NCBI RefSeq assembly: GCF_003387155.1
Contig: NZ_QUMT01000003.1
Location: 1 to 64,000 of the forward strand
Source: Roseateles depolymerans
GTDB lineage: Bacteria; Pseudomonadota; Gammaproteobacteria; Burkholderiales; Burkholderiaceae_C
Direction of reading: 5' to 3'
Length of the DNA stretch: 64,000 bases
The notes below the pieces were generated by a model. The model was not told where the DNA came from. It saw only the letters and a list, made by a program, of their open reading frames with translations, and did not search any database. Below, one piece after another: positions 42,870 to 52,690 of this stretch (within the stretch, counting starts at the first letter, position 1; each line of letters opens with the position of its first letter). Both the position numbers and the translations under genes were made by a program.

Positions 42870-44429
42870 ATGCAGGCATTGAAGGACCGGTCCATTGCGA
42901 CCCGCATGCGGCTGGGGTTTGCACTGCTCATTGTGATGAGCATGGCCGTGGCGGGATTTGGCCGGGTGGCCCTCCAGCATGTGGGGAGCCAGATGCACGA
43001 ATTGACCGGCAAGCATCTGGTCATCGTGTCGCTTCTCACCAATGTGAAGGACAACGTGAATGTCACCGCCCGGGTGGCCCGCAACATTGCCTTGTTGACC
43101 GATCCGGCCGCCAAGCAGCGGGAGAAGGAACGCATCGACGCCAATCGCGCCTCCACCCAGGAACTGCTCAAGCAACTGCAGGCGCAACTGGCCGACCAGA
43201 GCGGCAGTGAACTGCTCGAACGCGTCACCCGCACGCGGGAGGCCTATGTCAAGGCCATCAATCCCGCCATCAAGCTGGGCATGGAGGGCAACAACGAAGC
43301 CGCCCGCGACCTGCTGGTCGGCGAGGTCAGCCAGACCCAGACCGCCTATTTCAGCGCCCTGGACGAGCTGATCGCCGCGCAGCGCCAGGCCATGGAGAAC
43401 GCCCGCGCGGACGCGGACACCACCATCGACCGGGCCGCCTGGTCGATGATCGGCCTGCTGTCGCTGTCGGCGGTGCTGGGGGCCAGCGTGGCGGGCTGGA
43501 TGGCGCGCAGCGTCACACGGCCGCTGCGCGCGGCCATGACCATCACCCAGCGCATTGCCAAGGGCGACCTGAGCACCCGGATCCAGCCCGAGTCCCGCGA
43601 TGAAGTGGGGCAATTGATGGGGTCCCTGCAGCAGATGCAGGACGCGCTGCGCCATCTGGTCGGCGTGGTGCGCACCAGTAGTGACTCGGTGGCCACAGGC
43701 GCCGGTCAGATTGCCGTGGGCAACGGCGACCTGTCACAGCGCACTGAACGCCAGGCGTCCAGCCTGCAGCAGACGGCCGCTTCGATGGAGCAGCTCTCGG
43801 GCACCGTCACCCACAGCGCGGAAACCGCTCAGCAAGCCACCAGTTTCGCCACGGCCGCCAACCGCGCCGCGGAAAACGGCGCAGAAGTCATGGGCCATGT
43901 GATCCATACCATGACGAATATCAATGAGGCCAGCCAGCGAATTGGCGACATTGTGAGTGTCATTGATGGCATTGCATTCCAGACCAACATCCTGGCCTTG
44001 AATGCGGCCGTGGAGGCGGCCCGAGCCGGGGAAGCCGGCCGCGGTTTCGCCGTCGTCGCCAGTGAAGTCCGCAGTCTTGCGCAGCGCTCCGCCACCGCCG
44101 CGCGGGAAATCAAGCAGCTCATCATCAGCAATGTGGAGACGGTGGAGGCGGGGTCCCGACTGGTGGACAGCGCGGGTGCCAGCATGCAGGAGATCCGTGA
44201 CCAGGTGGCCCGGGTCGTGGGCCTGATCAGCGAGCTGGGTCAGACCTCCCAGGCGCAGAGCCGCGACATCCTGCAGATCAACAGCTCGGTGGCGCAACTG
44301 GACGAATCGACGCAGCAGAACGCGGCGCTGGTGGAGCAGTCGGCCGCAGCGGCGGACAGCCTCAGCCATCAGGCGCAGTTGCTGGTGGATGCGGTGAGTG
44401 CCTTCAAGCTGGAGGCCGAGCCTGCATGA
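42870..44429 (+). CDS. Methyl-accepting chemotaxis protein (4HB sensor)
   Basis: 519 residues: TM1 (about 13-35), a four-helix-bundle periplasmic sensor (about 36-190), TM2 (about 190-212), HAMP (about 213-267, RPLRAAMTITQRIAKGDLSTRI) and a cytoplasmic signalling hairpin. The invariant tip IDGIAFQTNILALNAAVEAARAGEAGRGFAVVASEVRSLAQRSA is complete, so CheA/CheW binding is expected. GGGAGAA lies upstream of ATG 42870. No C-terminal NWETF-type CheR pentapeptide. Ligand unknown. Confidence 0.96.
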   Translation: MQALKDRSIATRMRLGFALLIVMSMAVAGFGRVALQHVGSQMHELTGKHLVIVSLLTNVKDNVNVTARVARNIALLTDPAAKQREKERIDANRASTQELLKQLQAQLADQSGSELLERVTRTREAYVKAINPAIKLGMEGNNEAARDLLVGEVSQTQTAYFSALDELIAAQRQAMENARADADTTIDRAAWSMIGLLSLSAVLGASVAGWMARSVTRPLRAAMTITQRIAKGDLSTRIQPESRDEVGQLMGSLQQMQDALRHLVGVVRTSSDSVATGAGQIAVGNGDLSQRTERQASSLQQTAASMEQLSGTVTHSAETAQQATSFATAANRAAENGAEVMGHVIHTMTNINEASQRIGDIVSVIDGIAFQTNILALNAAVEAARAGEAGRGFAVVASEVRSLAQRSATAAREIKQLIISNVETVEAGSRLVDSAGASMQEIRDQVARVVGLISELGQTSQAQSRDILQINSSVAQLDESTQQNAALVEQSAAAADSLSHQAQLLVDAVSAFKLEAEPA

Positions 44430-44656
44430 CCGACCATGGCCGAGCTTGCATAAAAAACGTGCCGCATTCACCCCACAGATTGCGGAATCCGGAGACACCG
44501 ACATGAGAGATCATCAAGACCCAGACTGAGCCAGACGATCGATCGACTCCTTCATGCGGATCGAGCGTCGCCCGGCACTGCGCTGCGCCGCCTTTGCAAG
44601 GTCCCACACCAGCATCCGTTCCAAACACATCAAGCCAGGGCGCCGTCGGGAGGGTT

Positions 44657-46600
44657 ATGGCCAAACAGAAGTCGCTGTTGCTGGTGGACGATGATGCGTC
44701 CACGCTTCGAGTCCTGAGCAAGGTCCTGGCGGGCTATCCCGATCAACGCCTGGCCCTGTCCGGGGAACAGGCGCTGGCGCTGGCCCGCGCGCGGTGTCCG
44801 GACCTGATCCTGATCGACATGGAAATGCCGGGCATGTCCGGCACGCAGCTCTGTTCCGTCCTCAAGAACGACTCGTCGCTGGCCCACGTGCCGGTGCTGT
44901 TCGTCACCAGCGACGACTCCGAGGCCACCCGGCTGGAAGCGCTGCAACTGGGCGCGGCGGACTTCGTCACCAAGCCCATCGTGGCCGAGCAGTTGCAAGC
45001 CCGGGTGGGCGCCGTGCTTCGCACCGTGGCCGAGGTCGAGCGGGCCAAGGCGGAAGCCACCCAGGCCGCGCTGCACGAGCCGGAGGTGCTGCGCGCCGGG
45101 CCCTCGCGCCTGCTGGTGGTGGGCAGTGATCCGGTGGAGGTCTCCGGCCTGCATGAGACGCTGGAAGGCATCGGCGAGGTCCGCACCGCCGATGCCCGCG
45201 ACCTGGTGATGATCATGGTGCTGGCCCGCACCTGGCGTCCGGACCTGGTGCTGGTGGACACCGCCCTGCAAGGCCGTGAAGAACCCGGCTTCGACCTGTG
45301 CCGCCTGTTCAAGGCGGCGCCCACGCTCAGCCACGTGCCCATCGTGTTCGTGAGCCGCCAGGCCGATGGCTTCGACGAAACCCGGGCGCTGGCCCTGGGC
45401 GCGGCGGACATCCTGGCCCGGCCCTTCTCCGGCACCGTGCTCAAGGCGCGGGTGCGCAACCTGCTGGAACTCAAGCGCCGCACCGACATCGAATTGGCCA
45501 TGGCCGCCAGCGAAGGCCAGCGGCTGCAGGCGGATCGACTGGCGGCGGTGGTGGAAGGGGCGTCGGATGCCATCATCACCATCAATGCCGCCGGTGACAT
45601 CGCCCTGATGAATGCCGCGGCCGGGCGCCTGCTGGCGATGGACCCGCTGCTGTCCACCGGCCGGCCCGCTGCCGACCTGTTGACCGAGCGCCTGCCCGGC
45701 CTGGACCTGACCCAGCCCACCTCGGGCCAGCGCGTCCTGCTGTCGCGCTGTGACGGCACCGAGGTCCCGGCGGAGGTGTCCATTTCCATCGTCGGCAATG
45801 GCACGCTGCGCCTCACCACCCTGATGTGCCGGGACCTGACCGACCGGGAACGCCTGGCCGCCGAGTCCAGTGCCCGCGCCGCCGCGGAGGCGGCCAACAA
45901 GACCAAGGCGCTGATGATCTCCTACGTGGCCCACGAGATCGGCAATCCGCTCAATTGCATTCTGGGCTTTGCCCAATTGATGGCCTGCGACCGGGTGGCG
46001 CCGCTCAACGCCACGCAGGCGCAGCGGGTGGCGATGATTGAGGCGGGGTGCACCCAGCTGTCCACCCTGATGAACGACCTCAGCGCCCTGGGGCATTTCG
46101 AGCTGGGCCAGCTGTCGGTGCGACGCGGCCCGGTGAATGTGCTGGAAGTGCTGGACAGCGCCCTGCGGACCACGGCGGGCCTGGCCGAGCAGATGCAGGT
46201 GACGCTGACCCAGTCGCGGGAGGTGCCGGAAGGCGTTCTGGTGCTGGCCGACGGCAACCGCCTGCGGCAATGTCTGGTCAACCTGCTGAGCAATGGGATC
46301 AAGTACAACAAGCGGGGCGGCTCGGTGACCATCGCGCTCAAGGTGCAGGATCAGTTCCTGCAGGTGTCGATCACCGACACCGGCATCGGCATGAGCCCCG
46401 AGCAGATCGCCCATTTGTACGAGCCTTTCAACCGGCTGGGCCTGCAGGACAGCCGACTGCCGGGCACCGGGCTCGGCCTGGTGGTGACCCGCCAGCTGAT
46501 CGATGCCATGGGCGGCCAACTGACCGTGACCAGCAGCCCGGGCGACGGCAGCTGCTTCACCTTCACCCTCTTGCTGGCCGAGGACCTGCTGCCCCACTGA
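44657..46600 (+). CDS. Sensor histidine kinase with two N-terminal receivers and PAS domain
   Basis: About 647 residues, soluble. Receiver 1 (about 5-120) is complete (LLVDDD, LILIDMEMPGMSG, VTSDD, TKPI). Receiver 2 (about 150-270) is degenerate: the acidic pair is replaced (LLVVGSDP) and the Lys is Arg (LARPF), while the Asp in LVLVD remains. A PAS domain (about 290-400), HisKA with SYVAHEIGNPLNCILGF (His near 425) and HATPase (GTGLGLVVTRQLI) follow. ATG 44657 follows a strong GGGAGGG site; the frame is open from 44594. With no membrane segment or C-terminal receiver it probably takes phosphate or signals from another kinase, perhaps its neighbours. The next gene starts 4 bases after its stop. 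Confidence 0.94.
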   Translation: MAKQKSLLLVDDDASTLRVLSKVLAGYPDQRLALSGEQALALARARCPDLILIDMEMPGMSGTQLCSVLKNDSSLAHVPVLFVTSDDSEATRLEALQLGAADFVTKPIVAEQLQARVGAVLRTVAEVERAKAEATQAALHEPEVLRAGPSRLLVVGSDPVEVSGLHETLEGIGEVRTADARDLVMIMVLARTWRPDLVLVDTALQGREEPGFDLCRLFKAAPTLSHVPIVFVSRQADGFDETRALALGAADILARPFSGTVLKARVRNLLELKRRTDIELAMAASEGQRLQADRLAAVVEGASDAIITINAAGDIALMNAAAGRLLAMDPLLSTGRPAADLLTERLPGLDLTQPTSGQRVLLSRCDGTEVPAEVSISIVGNGTLRLTTLMCRDLTDRERLAAESSARAAAEAANKTKALMISYVAHEIGNPLNCILGFAQLMACDRVAPLNATQAQRVAMIEAGCTQLSTLMNDLSALGHFELGQLSVRRGPVNVLEVLDSALRTTAGLAEQMQVTLTQSREVPEGVLVLADGNRLRQCLVNLLSNGIKYNKRGGSVTIALKVQDQFLQVSITDTGIGMSPEQIAHLYEPFNRLGLQDSRLPGTGLGLVVTRQLIDAMGGQLTVTSSPGDGSCFTFTLLLAEDLLPH

Positions 46601-46604
46601 CACC

Positions 46605-49600
46605 ATGCTCAAGGTCCTCTGGCGACGATGGAATGCCCTGGCCGGCCGCGATGCGCTGACGGGGCTGCTGATCGGCATCGTGCTGTCGGTGGCGGCCGTG
46701 ATCTGGCAATACCTGGAAAACCAGGACACCATCGCCACCCGCAGCCGTGCGCTGGCCCAGGAGGTCGCGGCGCAAGTCCAGGCGCGGATGCGCAGTTATG
46801 AATACGGCCTTCGCGGCGCACGAGGTGCACTGGTCACGGTCGGCGTGGACCGTGTGTCGCGGGAGGACTTTCGCCGCTACAGCCTCACCCGCGAGATCAA
46901 CCGCGAGTTTCCAGGAGCGCGCGGATTCGGCTTCATCCGCCGGGTGCCCCGCGACCAGCTCGAGGCCTTCAGCTTGCGCGCCCGCCAGGACAACGCACCG
47001 GCCTTTGCGGTGCACACGCTCGGGCCCAACGAGGGCGAGGCCTTTGTCATCCAGTACATCGAGCCACAGGAGTACAACGCCGCGGCGGTGGGGCTGGACA
47101 TCGCCTCGGACAACAGCCGGCGCGAGGCGGCGGTGCGCGCCATGTCGGAGGCGCGGGCCATCATCACCCGCCCGATCACGCTCGTACAGGCCCAGGGCAA
47201 GCAGCGCCAGTCCTTCCTCTTGCTGCTGCCCATCTACAGCACCCTCATGCCGCCGGACAGCGAGGTGGCGCGCCAGAGCGCCGCCGTCGGCTGGGCCTAT
47301 GCCCCGCTCAGCGTGGATGACGTGCTGAACAACCTGGACAGCCGCCCGGAGTTCTATGACCTCAGCTTGCGAGACGTGGAAGCCTCTGTCGGCAGTACCC
47401 GACCGCAGCCTTTCTTCTCCACGGTCCTGGACCGCTCCGCCCGGCACGGGGTGCGCCCCACCCTGCTGATGCTGGACATCTACGGCCGACGCTGGGAAGC
47501 CGAGATCCAGCCGAGCGACAGCTTTGTCCGGTCGCTGAATCTGCGCTCACCGGCCGAAGTGGCGCTGGAAGCGACGCTGGCCGTGCTGCTGCTCACCACC
47601 ATGGCCTGGCTCTACGGCCAGTCCAAGCGGCGGCAGCAGGAACTGCGTGCGGAGCAGGCGCGACGGGCGGCGATCGTGGAGGCTTCCAGCGATGCGCTGA
47701 TCGGCGTGGCCCTGGATGGGCGTGTCATGTCCTGGAATGCCGCGGCCACGTCCATGTTCGGCTACAGCAGCCTGGAGGCCATCGGCCAGCCGCTGCACGG
47801 GTTGATCGTGCCGGAGGCCCTGGAGGAAGAAGCTCGCACCATCCGCGATCGTCTGGCGGTGGCGCACGCCGTGCCGACCTACGACACCGTGCGCCAAGAC
47901 CGCCACGGCCGCAAGTTCGATGTCGCCATCTCGATGACGCCGCTGCGCGACGACGAGGGCACCGTGATCGGCATGCTCAAGACGGTGCGGGACATCAGCG
48001 AGACCAAGGAAGCAGAGCGACAGCTCCAGCGCCTGACGCGGGAACTGGAAGACAAGGTGAAGGAGCGCACCGCCAGCTTGCAAGCGGCGCAGCGCGACCT
48101 GCGCAACATCCTGGACGCCCTGCCTTCGATGGTCGGCTACTGGGACCGCCAGCTTCGCAACCGCTTTGCCAACCGGGCCTACCGGACCTGGTTCGGCCTG
48201 GATGAGAGCCAGATGGCGGGCCATACCTTGCAGGCGCTGCTCGGCAACGAACTCTATCTCCGCAACCGCCACCATATCGAGGCTGCCTTGCGCGGGGAAC
48301 CGCAGGTGTTCGAGCGCACCATTCCGCGCCCGGACGGCCAGGGGGTCCGCCACTCGCTGACCCACTACCTGCCGGATGTGGTGAACGGCAAGGTGCTGGG
48401 GTTCTATGTGCTGGCGCATGACGTGACCGAGTTGCGACAGAGCCGTATCGCTGCCGCGGACAGCCACGCCCGTCTGGCGCTGGCCACGAGCGCGGCCGGC
48501 ATCGGTGTCTGGGAATATGACCTGATCGACGGCTCGACCACGTGGGACGACCGCATGTACGCGCTCTACCACCTGGATCCGCGCAGCGGCCCGCAGAGCG
48601 ATGTCTTCTGGCGAGACACGATCCATCCGGACGACCGCGCCTCGGTCGACGCGAGGCTGCAGGACTGCCTGCACGGGCGCAGCAACTTCAATATGGAGTT
48701 CCGCATTCTCTGGCCGGGTGGCGAGGTGCGCCACATTCGGGCAGTGGCCCGGGTGGAACCCGATGCGGAAGGCCATTCCCGCCGCATGATCGGTGTGAAC
48801 TGGGACGTGACCGACCAGAAGCGCGCGGCCATGGAGCTGGTGGAAGCGTCGTCGCTGCTGCGCACGGTGCTGGAGTCTGCCTCCGAGGTGTCCATCATTG
48901 CCACCGACCGGGATTTCATCATCCGCGTCTTCAACTCCGGCGCCGAGAAGATGCTGGGCTACCAGGCGGCTGAGGTCATTGGCCATGCCACGCCGGGGCT
49001 CATCCACGTGCCCACCGAAATCAAGGCCCGCGCCCGCGAACTGGGCCAGGCACTCGGACGCCGGGTGGCCGGTGAGCAGTACTTCCGCGAGCCCGGTGCC
49101 CACGGCCAGACCCAGGTGTGGACCTATCGCCGCAAGGACGGCTCCACCCTGCCGGTGTCGCTGGTCATCACCGCGATGCATGACAAGCAGGGCCAGTTGC
49201 TGGGCTACCTGGGCATCGCCCATGACATCAGCGAGCAGCAGCGCCACGAGCGAGCGCTGCTGGAGGCCAAGGCCAGCGCCGAGCAGGCCAGCAAGGCCAA
49301 GAGCCAGTTCCTGGCCAACATGAGCCATGAGATCCGCACGCCGATGAATGCGGTCATCGGCCTGGGCTTTCTGCTGGAGCAGAGCCGGTTGAACGGCCAG
49401 CAGTCCGAGCTGCTGAACAAGATGGTCCGGGCCAGCCAGCATCTGCTGGGCATCATCAATGACGTGCTGGACCTGTCCAAGATCGAAGCCGGTGAGCTGA
49501 GCATCTCCCTGCAGCCCTTCGTGCCTGCGGACCTGCTGGACTATCTGGTGGATGTGATGAAGGTGCAGGCGCAGCAAAAGGGCGTGAGCCTGATGCAGCA

Positions 49601-51209
49601 TGTGCCCAAGCCGCTGCCACCCCTGGTGATGGGCGACGCGATGCGGGTCAACCAGATTCTCACCAACCTGCTGGGCAATGCGATCAAGTTCACCGACGCC
49701 GGCCATGTGCGGCTGTCCACCGAGTTGCTGCCGGCTGCACCTGGCCAGGTGCGCCTGCGCTTCGAGGTGGAGGACACGGGGATCGGCATTGCGCCCGAGG
49801 CCGCCGAGCTGCTGTTTCAGCCCTTCGCGCAGGGCGACAGCTCCATCACCCGCCGTTTCGGTGGCACGGGCCTGGGGCTGTCGATCGTGCGGCAGTTGGC
49901 GGAGATGATGGGCGGTCAGGTGGGCCTGTCCAGCCAGCCGGGCCGGGGCAGCCGCTTCTGGGTGGAGCTGCCCTTTGCGCTGGCGGATGAGCGCCTGATC
50001 ACGACGCCGGCCCTGCCCACCAGCACCGCCGCCGACGCCCTGGCCGGCGTCTCCGTGCTGGTGGTGGACGACAGCGAGATCAACCTGGAGGTGGCCAAGC
50101 GCATCCTGGAGTCCTGCGGCGCTGATGTGTCGCTGGCCACCGATGGCCGGGAGGCGGTAGACCATCTGCGGCAGCATGCCGCCCATTGCGACCTGGTGCT
50201 GATGGACATCCACATGCCGGTGATGGACGGCATGACCGCAACCCGCATCATCCGCCATGACCTCGGCCTGGTCGAATTGCCCATCGTGGCGCTGACCGCA
50301 GGCGCACTGGCCAGCCAGCGACAGGAAGCGCGGTTTGCCGGCATGAACGACTTCATCGTCAAGCCCTTCCAGCCCAATGAGGTGATCGAGTGCATCACCC
50401 GCCTGGTCAAGCGCTTGCACGGGCAGGCGAGCGCAGCCGGCGCGGAGGCCGCCACCCACCTGCAAGACGGCGGCCAGACGCGTGATCGTGCGCATGCCAC
50501 GGCTGCCGTACATGCCGCACAGGCTGCCGGAAGCGCCGATGCGGAGGCCGGCGGTGCCGATGCTGCAGCCACAGCCGCAGCCGCAGCCGAGTCGGCCGAC
50601 CCGATGCACGACTGGCCCGAGATCGAAGGCATCCACACCCAGGACGTGCGGCAGCGGCTGGATGGAGACCACACCCTGTTCCTGTCCCTGCTGGGCGTAC
50701 TCCTGAAGGACCATCCGGCGCTGCCGATGCCCGGCACCGGCGGCGAGGACATGCCCACCATGGCGGCCCGCCTGCACAAGCTGCGGGGCAGTGCCGGCAA
50801 CGTGGGGGCGGCGGCCGTGGCGGCAACGGCCACGCTGGCGGAAATGGCCTGCCGCCATGGCGACCTTCAGACCGCCACCGGCCATGTGGTGCGGCTGAAT
50901 GAGCAACTGGCCGCACTGGCGGCCGCGGCAGCGCCATGGCTGGGCCGAAAGGACTTCGGCGCAGCGGCATCCGGCGACCACCCGCCGGAGCTGGCCGCCC
51001 TGATGCAGTTGCTGCAGGACCAGCAGGCCGAGGCCCTGGGCGCGTTTGACGCCCTGTCCTCCCGCCTGAGGGACCGGCTCGGTGACGCGCGCTTCGAACA
51101 GGTCCGGACGCTGGTGGATCAGTTGCGGCTGGCCGAGGCCGGTGCGCTGCTGGGCGAATGGTTGCAGGCCCCGCCCACGACGGTGGACATGGACGGCGCT
51201 GTCCCGTGA
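46605..51209 (+). CDS. CHASE-domain hybrid histidine kinase: CHASE, four PAS, HisKA, HATPase, REC, Hpt
   Basis: 1,534 residues. TM1 (about 20-40), periplasmic CHASE domain (about 70-290, REDFRRYSLTREINREFPGARGFGFIRRV), TM2 (about 318-340), four PAS domains (about 355-470, 495-610, 615-740, 745-875), HisKA with [14 protein letters not shown] (His near 908), HATPase (about 1005-1125, GGTGLGLSIVRQL), receiver (about 1149-1268, VLVVDDSEIN, LVLMDIHMPVMDG, VKPF), an Ala-rich linker (about 1275-1335) and Hpt (His in LHKLRGSAGNVGA, near 1390). CHASE domains bind small extracellular ligands; which one here is unknown. Translationally close to the upstream kinase. Confidence 0.96.
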   Translation: MLKVLWRRWNALAGRDALTGLLIGIVLSVAAVIWQYLENQDTIATRSRALAQEVAAQVQARMRSYEYGLRGARGALVTVGVDRVSREDFRRYSLTREINREFPGARGFGFIRRVPRDQLEAFSLRARQDNAPAFAVHTLGPNEGEAFVIQYIEPQEYNAAAVGLDIASDNSRREAAVRAMSEARAIITRPITLVQAQGKQRQSFLLLLPIYSTLMPPDSEVARQSAAVGWAYAPLSVDDVLNNLDSRPEFYDLSLRDVEASVGSTRPQPFFSTVLDRSARHGVRPTLLMLDIYGRRWEAEIQPSDSFVRSLNLRSPAEVALEATLAVLLLTTMAWLYGQSKRRQQELRAEQARRAAIVEASSDALIGVALDGRVMSWNAAATSMFGYSSLEAIGQPLHGLIVPEALEEEARTIRDRLAVAHAVPTYDTVRQDRHGRKFDVAISMTPLRDDEGTVIGMLKTVRDISETKEAERQLQRLTRELEDKVKERTASLQAAQRDLRNILDALPSMVGYWDRQLRNRFANRAYRTWFGLDESQMAGHTLQALLGNELYLRNRHHIEAALRGEPQVFERTIPRPDGQGVRHSLTHYLPDVVNGKVLGFYVLAHDVTELRQSRIAAADSHARLALATSAAGIGVWEYDLIDGSTTWDDRMYALYHLDPRSGPQSDVFWRDTIHPDDRASVDARLQDCLHGRSNFNMEFRILWPGGEVRHIRAVARVEPDAEGHSRRMIGVNWDVTDQKRAAMELVEASSLLRTVLESASEVSIIATDRDFIIRVFNSGAEKMLGYQAAEVIGHATPGLIHVPTEIKARARELGQALGRRVAGEQYFREPGAHGQTQVWTYRRKDGSTLPVSLVITAMHDKQGQLLGYLGIAHDISEQQRHERALLEAKASAEQASKAKSQFLANMSHEIRTPMNAVIGLGFLLEQSRLNGQQSELLNKMVRASQHLLGIINDVLDLSKIEAGELSISLQPFVPADLLDYLVDVMKVQAQQKGVSLMQHVPKPLPPLVMGDAMRVNQILTNLLGNAIKFTDAGHVRLSTELLPAAPGQVRLRFEVEDTGIGIAPEAAELLFQPFAQGDSSITRRFGGTGLGLSIVRQLAEMMGGQVGLSSQPGRGSRFWVELPFALADERLITTPALPTSTAADALAGVSVLVVDDSEINLEVAKRILESCGADVSLATDGREAVDHLRQHAAHCDLVLMDIHMPVMDGMTATRIIRHDLGLVELPIVALTAGALASQRQEARFAGMNDFIVKPFQPNEVIECITRLVKRLHGQASAAGAEAATHLQDGGQTRDRAHATAAVHAAQAAGSADAEAGGADAAATAAAAAESADPMHDWPEIEGIHTQDVRQRLDGDHTLFLSLLGVLLKDHPALPMPGTGGEDMPTMAARLHKLRGSAGNVGAAAVAATATLAEMACRHGDLQTATGHVVRLNEQLAALAAAAAPWLGRKDFGAAASGDHPPELAALMQLLQDQQAEALGAFDALSSRLRDRLGDARFEQVRTLVDQLRLAEAGALLGEWLQAPPTTVDMDGAVP

Positions 51210-51318
51210 CGAAGTGGCGCTGACGGCGGTGATGGGCCTTGCGCCCCGTGAATGAAGCGCACCCGCGCGTGGCGGTCAGTCCTAAACTGGACGCCACGAG
51301 CACACCGGAGATGCTGTC

Positions 51319-52677
51319 ATGCATGCGGATGCTTCACCGCCCGTGGTTCTGTTTGTTGATGACGAGCCGTCCATCCTGAGCGCCTTGCGCCGGCTGGTCC
51401 GGCCGGTCGGTTATCGGGCCCTTCTGGCCTCCAGTGGTGCGGAGGGCCTGGCGCTCCTGGCCAGCGAGCCGGTGGATGTGGTGGTGTCGGACATGCGCAT
51501 GCCGGAGATGGACGGCGCAGCCTTCCTGGAGAAGGTGCATGCCGGCCATCCGGACGTGGGCCGCATCCTGCTGACCGGCTACGCCGACATCCAGACCACG
51601 GTGGCGGCTGTGAACCTCGGCCAGATCCAGCGCTACATCGCCAAGCCCTGGGACGACCGCGAGCTGCTCGCCGCCATCGAGGATTCCATCGCACGCCGCC
51701 GGCTGGCCCTTCAGAACCGCGACTTGTTGGCGCTGACGGCGCAGCAAAATGCCGAGCTGGCCGCCCTGAACCAGGACCTCTCCCAGCGGGTGAAGGCGCG
51801 CACGCAGGAGCTGGAGCAGGTCAACGCCATGCTGGAGCGGTCCTTCACCCAGGTGAAAGAAAACTTCCTGCTGTCGGTGCAGGTGTTCTCCGGCCTCATG
51901 GAACTGCGCGAAGGCGGCATGGTCGGTTATTCCCGTCAGGTGGCCGACCTGGCCCGCCGCACCGCGCGGCACCTGGGACTGTCCCAGCGCGAGCAGGACG
52001 ATCTGCACCTGGCCGGCCTGCTGCACGAGATCGGCAAGATCGGCCTGCCCGATGCCTTGCTGCGCAAGCCAGTGTCGCTGATGACCGCCGACGAAATGGC
52101 CCGCTACCGCCGCCACACGCTCAACGGCGAGGCCGCCCTGCTGCCACTGGCGGAGCTGCAGCATGTGGCCCGGCTGGTGAGAAGCCAGCATGAGCGGCTG
52201 GACGGGCACGGGTTTCCGGACGGGCTGGCCGGTGACGCCGTACCGCTGGACGTGCAGGTGCTTAGCGCGGTGAGCGACTACTGCTCCGCCCTGAGCGGGC
52301 GCCTGGCCGAGAAACGCTATGCCCCGCCAATGGCCGTGCAGCTGATCCGCGGCGGCGCCGGCACCCGCTACCTGCATGACGTGGTGGAGGCCTTGCAGAA
52401 GGCGCTGGCCGAAGCGCCGGCCTACAACGTCAATGAACGCGAGCTCGGGGCTCACGAGATCCAGCCCGGCATGCGGCTGTCCCGGGACCTGCTGACGCCC
52501 AAGGGCACGCTGCTGCTGGCGGCCGGCCATGTGTTTGACGCCCGCATGGTCCGCCAGATCAGGGAGTTCGCCAACCGCGAGGGCGTGAAACTCACGTTCT
52601 CCATCCAGATCGACGAGAAGTCCGGCCCCAAGGGCACTTCCGACGATCCGGCCACAGCCGCGCCTCAGGTGGCGTGA
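51319..52677 (+). CDS. Response regulator with degenerate HD-GYP-like domain
   Basis: 452 residues. A normal receiver (about 8-125: VDDEP, VVVSDMRMPEMDG, LTGYAD, AKPW) and a coiled coil (about 135-185) lead into an HD-GYP-like domain (about 195-350), as in RpfG. The domain differs from consensus at key points: the first metal His position reads GYSRQVADL instead of GHSRRVA, the HD pair is HE (LLHEIGKIGLPD), and GYP is GFP (QHERLDGHGFPDG). It may be an inactive or altered cyclic-di-GMP phosphodiesterase or a binding protein. A further C-terminal region (about 370-440, LSRDLLTPKGTLLL) is shared with many HD-GYP response regulators. Confidence 0.88.
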   Translation: MHADASPPVVLFVDDEPSILSALRRLVRPVGYRALLASSGAEGLALLASEPVDVVVSDMRMPEMDGAAFLEKVHAGHPDVGRILLTGYADIQTTVAAVNLGQIQRYIAKPWDDRELLAAIEDSIARRRLALQNRDLLALTAQQNAELAALNQDLSQRVKARTQELEQVNAMLERSFTQVKENFLLSVQVFSGLMELREGGMVGYSRQVADLARRTARHLGLSQREQDDLHLAGLLHEIGKIGLPDALLRKPVSLMTADEMARYRRHTLNGEAALLPLAELQHVARLVRSQHERLDGHGFPDGLAGDAVPLDVQVLSAVSDYCSALSGRLAEKRYAPPMAVQLIRGGAGTRYLHDVVEALQKALAEAPAYNVNERELGAHEIQPGMRLSRDLLTPKGTLLLAAGHVFDARMVRQIREFANREGVKLTFSIQIDEKSGPKGTSDDPATAAPQVA

Positions 52678-52690
52678 GCGGGAGCCCTGC

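Noticed and set aside
42735-43655. 306-codon minus-strand open frame
   Set aside because: Antisense to the chemoreceptor, whose sensor, HAMP and tip are all intact.
47547-50981. 1,144-codon minus-strand open frame
   Set aside because: Antisense to the CHASE hybrid kinase; no domain or signal recognisable.
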